The notes under the pieces: model-generated | Databases searched by the model: none | The model's input: only the letters and a program-made list of their open reading frames with translations | What the model was told of the DNA's origin: nothing | Position numbers and translations under genes: made by a program | Source of the DNA: Tretioscincus oriximinensis | Taxonomy: Eukaryota > Chordata > Lepidosauria > Squamata > Gymnophthalmidae | Direction: 5' to 3' | DNA length: 64,000 nucleotides | NCBI GenBank assembly: GCA_022410635.1 | Contig: JAJVDF010000017.1 | Coordinates: 3,039,501 to 3,103,500, forward strand | In this document: piece by piece, positions 58,725-64,000 of the stretch | How the letters are laid out: each line of letters starts with the position of its first letter | Position numbering within the stretch: the stretch's first letter is position 1

Positions 58725-58829
58725 AATGCACACTGTAGGTCCAGCCATCCTACAGACATACTAAAAATTAAAGGTGATAATCCACACCAGTTGTCAAAAA
58801 TAAGAGAAACACTCAAAGATCCAAAATTA
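58725..58829 (+). CDS. ITGA1: ITGA1 exon 26: calf-2, divergent
   Basis: Acceptor TAACAG, donor GTAAGT, phase 0. Encodes NAHCRSSHPTDILKIKGDNP then HQLSKIRETLKDPKL. NAHCR matches human NANCR; the rest is poorly conserved, as is usual in this loop. The frame and splice sites support it. Confidence 0.88.
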
Positions 58830-59571
58830 GTAAGTTTAACCAAAGTCTGTTTTCTTAGAATAAGTTGAATTAAATTATCATAGGAAAAAAGTGTGTCAAG
58901 ATGATTAGATTTTGCGGGCTTTGATTTCTTTTATTGTAATCAAATAAATATACTCACAAATAAGCATGCTGGTTTAAATGGAATTCCTGCCTTCAAAAGG
59001 CATGAGAATATGATTATGAAATTTTATGAATATTCTCAATCTTATTAAAATTCAGTTTGACTTTGTTATACATGTTTATGAACAACATATTCTAATAGTT
59101 TCCTTATTAATAGGGAATCAACAAATTATTTGGTTATTATTTGATTATTTGGTATTCATTTTATATGACTACATTTTGGTTGTGTTCTCACTAGGGGAAA
59201 AATAATAGGAGCAAAAATTGTGTGGCTTTGCACTGGGCACACGCAATTCCCATATAATCCACGGGGGTGGGGTGGGGGAGTGCTTTCGTGATGTATTGTT
59301 CGCAAAACCACATATTCCTGGAATGGAGTTCTCCCTCAAACTTAATGGAGGTGCAAGTTTTCCCCAGGCTAACTATGCCCTTGCTACAGTGACCCAACAA
59401 ATGTGGTCATTAACTCCAGAAGCCAATTTGAATCTTGTGCAGACAATGAAATGGAGGTGAAATAGAACTGAAAATAGAAGAAAACAGTGGAGGGACTTAC
59501 AGGTCTCAAAATCGCTTCTTTCACCTCCGTGTAAATGCAGTCTTTATTAGGTTTTCTTGAACTGTTTAAAG

Positions 59572-60075
59572 AACATAAGAACATAAGAAGAGCCATACTG
59601 GATCAGACCAGAGCCCATCTTGTCCAGCATTCTGTCTCACACAGAGCCCATCAGATGCAAAATATGCACCTGTTCATGACTCCCTGCAAATGGTATTTCA
59701 GGAGTCCTGCCTGTTGCTCCATCCCAGAGGTAACATCCAGACATCCATCCTAGTACCCATTTATACCTTTGGTGTCCATAAACCTGTCTAGTCCTGTCTT
59801 GAAGCTATCCAAGCTGCTTGCCACCACCACCTCTTCAGGAAGTAAATTCCACAGGCCAATGACCCTCTGGGTGAAAAAATACTTTCCTTTGTCTGTTCTC
59901 ACTTTTTCCATCAGTTTCGAGGAGTGCCTTCTGGTCCTTCTGGCGATACAGAAATTATTTTTTCTCTATTCACCCTGTCCATCCCATTCATGATTTTGTA
60001 CACTTCAGTCAGATCACCTCTCAAATGTCGCCTTTCAAGGCTGAAGAGGCCTAGACATTGCAGCCTGACTTAATA
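59572..60075 (-). mobile_element. CR1 LINE 3' end, reverse strand
   Basis: + strand GAACATAAGAACATAAGAAG, AGCCATACTGGATCAGACC, then TGCCTGTTGCTCCATCCCAG, GTCTAGTCCTGTCTTGAAGC and ATTCACCCTGTCCATCCCAT. About 500 bp, better preserved than the 55357 copy, ending near GCCTAGACATTGCAGCCTGA. Confidence 0.88.
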
Positions 60076-60339
60076 AGGGAGTCATAGTCATAATCTAATG
60101 AAAATAGCAGATGTTGTATAATTTAAGTACTTAATCAAATGCATTATATATGTGAAGTAAATATGAAGACGATTGCATAATTATTTTTTCCCATGAACAG
60201 AGATTTGAATGTTTGGTTTGTTGATAAATGGAGCACCCTCATTTATCTGGACTAACATACTCAATTGCCTGAGTTGATGGCAAATAATGTAATTCAACAA
60301 ATGGTAGTTAATGTTCAGAACCACGAAAAGTACAATTTT

Positions 60340-60496
60340 TCATTGAATCTTTTGCATTCAAATGTCTCTCTTTCCCCTAATTTCAGAAACTGTTGTTTTA
60401 ATGTGTTAATTTGGATTTTATTGTTAACCGCACTGAGACCTTTGGATATACATTATGTTATAGTTGTTATAGAAATACTAACAAATAAATAAACAA
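60340..60496 (+). mobile_element. L2-like LINE 3' tail
   Basis: Ends TATTGTTAACCGCACTGAGA then CCTTTGGATATACATTATG and an ACAAATAAATAAAC tail, matching other L2-like 3' ends at 44.16 and 45.71 kb. Confidence 0.6.
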
Positions 60497-60620
60497 CAAC
60501 AACAAACAACAACAACAAACAACAAACCCCAACACCAACACCATCAACACCAACACCAACCACAACAACCACAACAACAGCCACAACAACAGCCACAGCA
60601 ACCACAACAAAATTGCAAGT
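60497..60620. repeat. (CAA)n/(CCAACA)n-rich low-complexity tract
   Basis: ACAACAACAAAC grading into CCAACACCAACACC and CACAACAACAGC units. Grown from the LINE tail. Confidence 0.95.
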
Positions 60621-60868
60621 GGGGACATGTTCAGTCCAATCAAATTTTCTATATATTTGAACTATCACATTTGATCAAAATGAAAATCTGTGAATATGAA
60701 TGAAATTGTGCACATCTTTATTCAGAACCTTCACACAAAGTGTACTCAAAAACCTATTACTAACCTATTTCTTTATGCCCACTCTTGACCCTGCAATTAT
60801 GTTTTTTATACTCCGTTCATCACAGTTAAATATTTATTTCACAACAAACTATTTTTTATCTTCAACAG

Positions 60869-60973
60869 AACTGTGAGAAGTATAGTTGTGCAACAATTAA
60901 CTGTACTATCATCCCATCCAACGTAACTCAGGTGAATGTCTCATTCCGACTTTGGAAACCTACTTTTATAAAG
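60869..60973 (+). CDS. ITGA1: ITGA1 exon 27: calf-2
   Basis: Acceptor CAACAG, donor GTAAGT, phase 0. Encodes NCEKYSCATINCTIIPSNVT then QVNVSFRLWKPTFIK. The end QVNVS...LWKPTFIK matches human. The middle cysteine sits two residues later than in human (from memory). Confidence 0.95.
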
Positions 60974-61105
60974 GTAAGTAACTACTCTGTTGCATCATTG
61001 TGAAGAATTTATTATAAATTTTTTATCATCCACTTGCAGGATGATAAAACATTTACATTATCCCTTTTAGATCTAATGATCTTGGCCTTTTTACTGCATA
61101 TATCT

Positions 61106-61303
61106 GATTTAAAATATTTTAGTTAATAATGATTAGNTTGATCTGGATTATCTGCAGCCACACCCTTCAGCATAAAAAATTTGATTCACGTTAGAAGTGG
61201 ATTTTAGAGAATTTTAATATGAATCAAGTTTTTTGATGCCAAAGGGTGTGATTACAGATAATCCGGATCAAGCTAATCCACATTAACTAAAATATTTTAA
61301 ATC
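61106..61303. repeat. Palindromic repeat with about 85-bp arms
   Basis: GATTTAAAATATTTTAGTTA ... GATCTGGATTATCTGCAGCC ... pairs with ... ACAGATAATCCGGATCAAGC ... TAACTAAAATATTTTAAATC. The loop is about 30 bp. An N lies in the left arm. It contains no open frame and is unclassified. Confidence 0.8.
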
Positions 61304-61783
61304 AAAGTTGTTACTACACATTTGATATAGATTAGCACTATTCCCATGCAAAATAGTCAGCATCCTAACCTTGTGTAAACATGGTCAAAGAAATGTTTTT
61401 GAAGAAATAGATTTATCTACAAAGCTCACATTTACAAATATCATGTCTAAAAAGCTTATGTCAACAAATATCTGAAGGGCTGCGCAGAACAGAGGGATCA
61501 GCATGCTGTTCTCATTCACACATGGAAGGCCTAAAACAATGGGATGAAAGTGCAAGGAAGTTTAGATTAAGTATCAGAAAAAAAAATTCTGTCTATAAGG
61601 GGGATAAACCCGAGTTTCTATTTTGCTTCCAAGAATGATGGCNGAAGCAGGAAATCCTCCACTCCGGAGCTTAAGATATGGTTAGGCTGATATGAGAGAT
61701 GTTCCTTTAGATACGATAGAATATGATAACACAGTGGTGGAATGTGAAACGGTATGATTAAATATGGTTTTTGGTAAGGTTGA

Positions 61784-63355
61784 TTGCAGAGGAAGTCATC
61801 TCCTGAGGAGGTGGACAAGCTGCTGATGGATGGGAGGCCTACCACCTGTCCCCTTGATCCTTGCCCCTCTTGGTTGGTTAAGGCCAGCAGGGGCNGTCTG
61901 GCCGGTTGGATCCAGGGAATTGTCAACGCCTCCTTGCGGGAGGGGGAGGTCCCGGTGGCTTTGAAAGAGGCGCTGATTCGCCCCCTCCTCAAGAGGGCTT
62001 CCATGGATCCGGAGGTCCTGAATAACTACCGCCCGGTGGCGAATATACCATACCTGGGCAAGGTCTTGGAAAGGGTGGTGGCTGCCCAGCTGCAGGCTCG
62101 CTTGGAAGAAGCTGATTATCTAGATCCTTGTCAATCCGGCTTCAGGGGGGGGTTCGGCACCGAGACAGCCATGGTCGCCCTGATGGATGACCTACTCCAG
62201 GAGAGAGACAGGGGCACTGGGTCCCTGTTGATACTCCTGGATCTCTCAGCGGCTTTTGATACCATCGACCATGGTATCCTTCTGAAGCGTCTTCGGGGGC
62301 TGGGACTGGGAGGTACTGTCCTGCAGTGGTTCTCTTCCTACCTCCGGGGACGACTCCAGAAGATAGCAATGGGGGACTGCGTATCAACACCCTGGGTGCT
62401 CTCGTGTGGAGTGCCTCAGGGTTCGATCCTGTCTCCCATGCTCTTTAACATCTACATGAAGCCGCTGGGTGAGGTCATCAGGCGGTTTGGAGTAGGGTGC
62501 CATCAATATGCTGATGACACCCAGCTCTATCTCGCCATGCCATCGGAATCAGGTGAGGTGGTGGCGGTGCTGGACCGCTGCCTGGAGGCGGTCAAGGGCT
62601 GGATGGGATCTAACAAACTGAGGCTGAACCCTGACAAGATGGAAGTGCTATTGGTTAAGGGATCCCGTGTCCAGAAACTTGATAGACTCCCTGTTCTTGA
62701 CGGAGCAGGTTTGCTCCAGAAGGAACAGGTGTGTGATCTGGGTGTCCTTCTTGACTCGTCACTGTCACTGGAAGGTCAGGTGGCAGCGACAGCTAGAACG
62801 GCATTTTCCTACTTACGACTGGTCCGCCAGTTGCGGCCATTCCTGGACAGGGGGTCTTTGGCCACGGTTCTTCATGCTCTGGTAACCTCCAGATTAGACT
62901 ACTGCAATGCACTCTACGTGGGGCTTCCCTTGAAGACGGTTCGGAGGCTGGAGCTAGTGCAGAATGCAGCAGCTCGTCTGCTGTCGGGTGTGTCTGGCCG
63001 GACGTCCATCACGCCGGTCCTCAAAGAACTGCACTGGCTACCTATTCGCTACCGAGCCCAATTCAAGGTGCTTATACTGACGTATAAAGCCCTAAACGGT
63101 TTGGGTCCTGAATACTTGAGGGAACGCCTTTTCCCATATAGTCCNGCCCGGTCTCTGCGATCAGAAGGAGAGGGCCTTCTAGTNGTCCCCTCCTGCTCTA
63201 GGANAAGGGGGGCGGGGGCGCGGGGAAGAGCTTTCTCGGTGGTGGCCCCGATACTATGGAATGGCCTCCCCCCGGAAGCACGCCTGGCGCCATCTTTACA
63301 ATCTTTTCGGCGCCTGGTAAAGACCTGTCTCTTCACCCGGGCCTTTTCGGGTTAG
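61784..63355 (+). CDS. L2-like LINE reverse transcriptase, open frame (5'-truncated)
   Basis: Open reading frame of 523 codons, interrupted only by ambiguous bases. In order: NNYRPVANIPYLGKVLERVV, FRGGFGTETAMVALMDDL, LLDLSAAFDTIDHGILLKRL (catalytic Asp region), GVPQGSILSPMLFNIYMKPL, HQYADDTQLYLAMPSESG (catalytic YADD), then the thumb and C-terminus with SRLDYCNALYVGLPLKTVRR, ELHWLPIRYRAQFKVL and WNGLPPEARLAPSLQSFRRL. The endonuclease domain expected upstream is missing, so it cannot move alone. The TTG at 61784 is only the edge of the open frame, not a known start. LDLSAAFDTIDH favours the L2/jockey side over CR1. It has much higher G+C than the flanking intron. Confidence 0.9.
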   Translation: MQRKSSPEEVDKLLMDGRPTTCPLDPCPSWLVKASRGXLAGWIQGIVNASLREGEVPVALKEALIRPLLKRASMDPEVLNNYRPVANIPYLGKVLERVVAAQLQARLEEADYLDPCQSGFRGGFGTETAMVALMDDLLQERDRGTGSLLILLDLSAAFDTIDHGILLKRLRGLGLGGTVLQWFSSYLRGRLQKIAMGDCVSTPWVLSCGVPQGSILSPMLFNIYMKPLGEVIRRFGVGCHQYADDTQLYLAMPSESGEVVAVLDRCLEAVKGWMGSNKLRLNPDKMEVLLVKGSRVQKLDRLPVLDGAGLLQKEQVCDLGVLLDSSLSLEGQVAATARTAFSYLRLVRQLRPFLDRGSLATVLHALVTSRLDYCNALYVGLPLKTVRRLELVQNAAARLLSGVSGRTSITPVLKELHWLPIRYRAQFKVLILTYKALNGLGPEYLRERLFPYSXARSLRSEGEGLLXVPSCSRXRGAGARGRAFSVVAPILWNGLPPEARLAPSLQSFRRLVKTCLFTRAFSG

Positions 63356-63515
63356 CTCCCCCATCAGAGGACGACATTTTAAATTCTTGTGTTTCTTTTA
63401 TGGTTTTAATGTTGTGAAGGTCATGACGACCTGAATTTTTAACTTTTGTAAGCCGCCCTGGACACCTTCGGGGGGAAGGGCGGGGTAAAAATCTTTAAAT
63501 AAAATAAAATAATAT
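61790..63515 (+). mobile_element. Young 5'-truncated L2-like LINE in ITGA1 intron 27
   Basis: The insertion holds the reverse transcriptase frame, then a 3' UTR TTGTAAGCCGCCCTGGACAC, CTTCGGGGGGAAGGGCGGGG and a TAAATAAAATAAAATAATAT tail. It lies in the same direction as ITGA1. Target duplications could not be read with confidence. Lack of stops suggests recent insertion. Confidence 0.88.
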
Positions 63516-63932
63516 ATATATATATGTCCTGCAGTGTAAGGATTCAATTTTAGCACTAGATAAAACAACTTCAACTGGCAAGGTAGATTGAGGGCCATGA
63601 AGAAAATGGGGAAATACGTTATATAATACCAGAATGATATTTTGACATTGGATCAAATAATACTTTGATGTGATAAAAAGAGCTACAATATGATACACCT
63701 ACTGTTGTGCAACCACCCTGCCAGTGTGATTTTGTTAACCATTCCTGTTCAGTCTCACTCACTTTGAGTCATTTGCTGAATCAAAGAAAATGAATGTAAC
63801 ACGAACCATAACTTTATTTTAGCAATCTTATTATTATGCTAGTTACTGTTCATTATAGAAACTGCGTCTATTTGTAGAATTTGAAAATTCTTCAAAGTCA
63901 TATTAAACAGTGTCATCTCTACTTTCTTTCAG
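63516..63932. other. End of ITGA1 intron 27
   Basis: A TA dinucleotide run, then AT-rich sequence with no element, ending in CTTTCTTTCAG. Confidence 0.7.
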
Positions 63933-64000
63933 GCCAGTATTCACAGTGTGGAACTAACAGTAAAAGCTTTACTTAAGAGTGAAAACTCATCAATAATCCT
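63933..64000 (+). CDS. ITGA1: ITGA1 exon 28 (partial, cut by the window end)
   Basis: Acceptor TTTCAG, phase 0 start. Encodes ASIHSVELTVKALLKSENSS then II, matching the human SYFSSLNLTIRGELRSENAS segment of calf-2. The exon continues beyond the window. Confidence 0.92.

Larger units (their letters stand above)
58830..60868. other. ITGA1 intron 26
   Basis: Contains a reverse CR1 3' end (59572-60075), an L2-like tail (60340-60496) and an A/C-rich repeat (60497-60620). The first 740 bp show nothing recognisable. Confidence 0.6.
13977..64000 (+). other. ITGA1: Integrin alpha-1 (ITGA1) gene body, exons 2 to 28 of about 29
   Basis: ITGA1 pairs with integrin beta-1 to form a collagen (type IV preferred) and laminin receptor at the cell surface. 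Twenty-seven coding exons, about 3.3 kb, join in frame with matching phases at every junction. The mature protein begins near SFNVDVKDTMTFSGPVEDMF. The I domain spans exons 6-9 and keeps the MIDAS residues DGSNS, the Thr in RTALG and the Asp in VVTDGES. Three calcium-loop repeats follow: DINNDTFTD, DLNLDGFND and DLNGDGLID. Identity to ITGA1 rather than ITGA2, ITGA10 or ITGA11 rests on long matches such as [35 protein letters not shown] and PSGGDGEKMKFFGQSIHGEM. Exon 1 lies upstream of the window, and the last exon (transmembrane helix and GFFKR tail) lies downstream. Introns are loaded with transposons. No frame-breaking change was seen. Confidence 0.97.

Overview
The window is nuclear DNA of a vertebrate, most probably a squamate reptile. 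It has AT-rich introns, CR1, L2-like and L1 LINE relics, tRNA-derived SINEs whose head and middle resemble Sauria SINEs, and many small DNA transposons. The squamate assignment is an inference from repeat content. Isolated N bases are scattered through the sequence.

Two genes are present, both on the + strand. Positions 2199-2630 are the last coding exon of PELO (pelota, ribosome rescue), followed by its 3' UTR. From 13977 to the window end lie 27 coding exons of ITGA1 (integrin alpha-1, the collagen/laminin receptor subunit), numbered here exons 2 to 28 by comparison with the 29-exon human gene recalled from memory. Exon 1 (signal peptide) and the last exon (membrane helix and tail) are outside. 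PELO therefore sits inside ITGA1 intron 1, the arrangement known in mammals. Every exon junction keeps frame, giving about 3.3 kb of continuous coding sequence. It covers the beta-propeller, the inserted I domain with its metal site, thigh, calf-1 and most of calf-2.

Repeats by region: 1-2 kb has a Tigger-like and a hAT-like miniature element. 4.2-6.5 kb is a decayed reverse-strand L1 with a younger hAT-like element inside it. 9.5-10 kb has a second copy of that hAT element plus a SINE. Introns 5 to 10 hold CR1 pieces, SINEs, an 821-bp PIF/Harbinger-like element (31.9-32.7 kb) and a longer CR1 (35.1-36.2 kb). Introns 14 to 17 hold L2-like pieces, SINEs, a hAT miniature element and a mariner relic split by an L2-like tail. 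Intron 27 holds a 5'-truncated L2-like LINE whose reverse transcriptase frame is still open for 523 codons.

The most notable structures are: (1) a family of palindromic insertions (18.1, 23.0, 36.7 and 54.4 kb) with one constant end, variable fold point and, at two copies, 12-bp target duplications, which looks like a snap-back retroposon; (2) the 54.4-kb copy, whose target duplication copied the 3' splice site of ITGA1 exon 23; (3) two closely matching inverted segments in introns 10 and 23 that flank exons 11-23; (4) an inferred GC-AG intron after exon 17; and (5) apparent paired loss of two thigh-domain cysteines.
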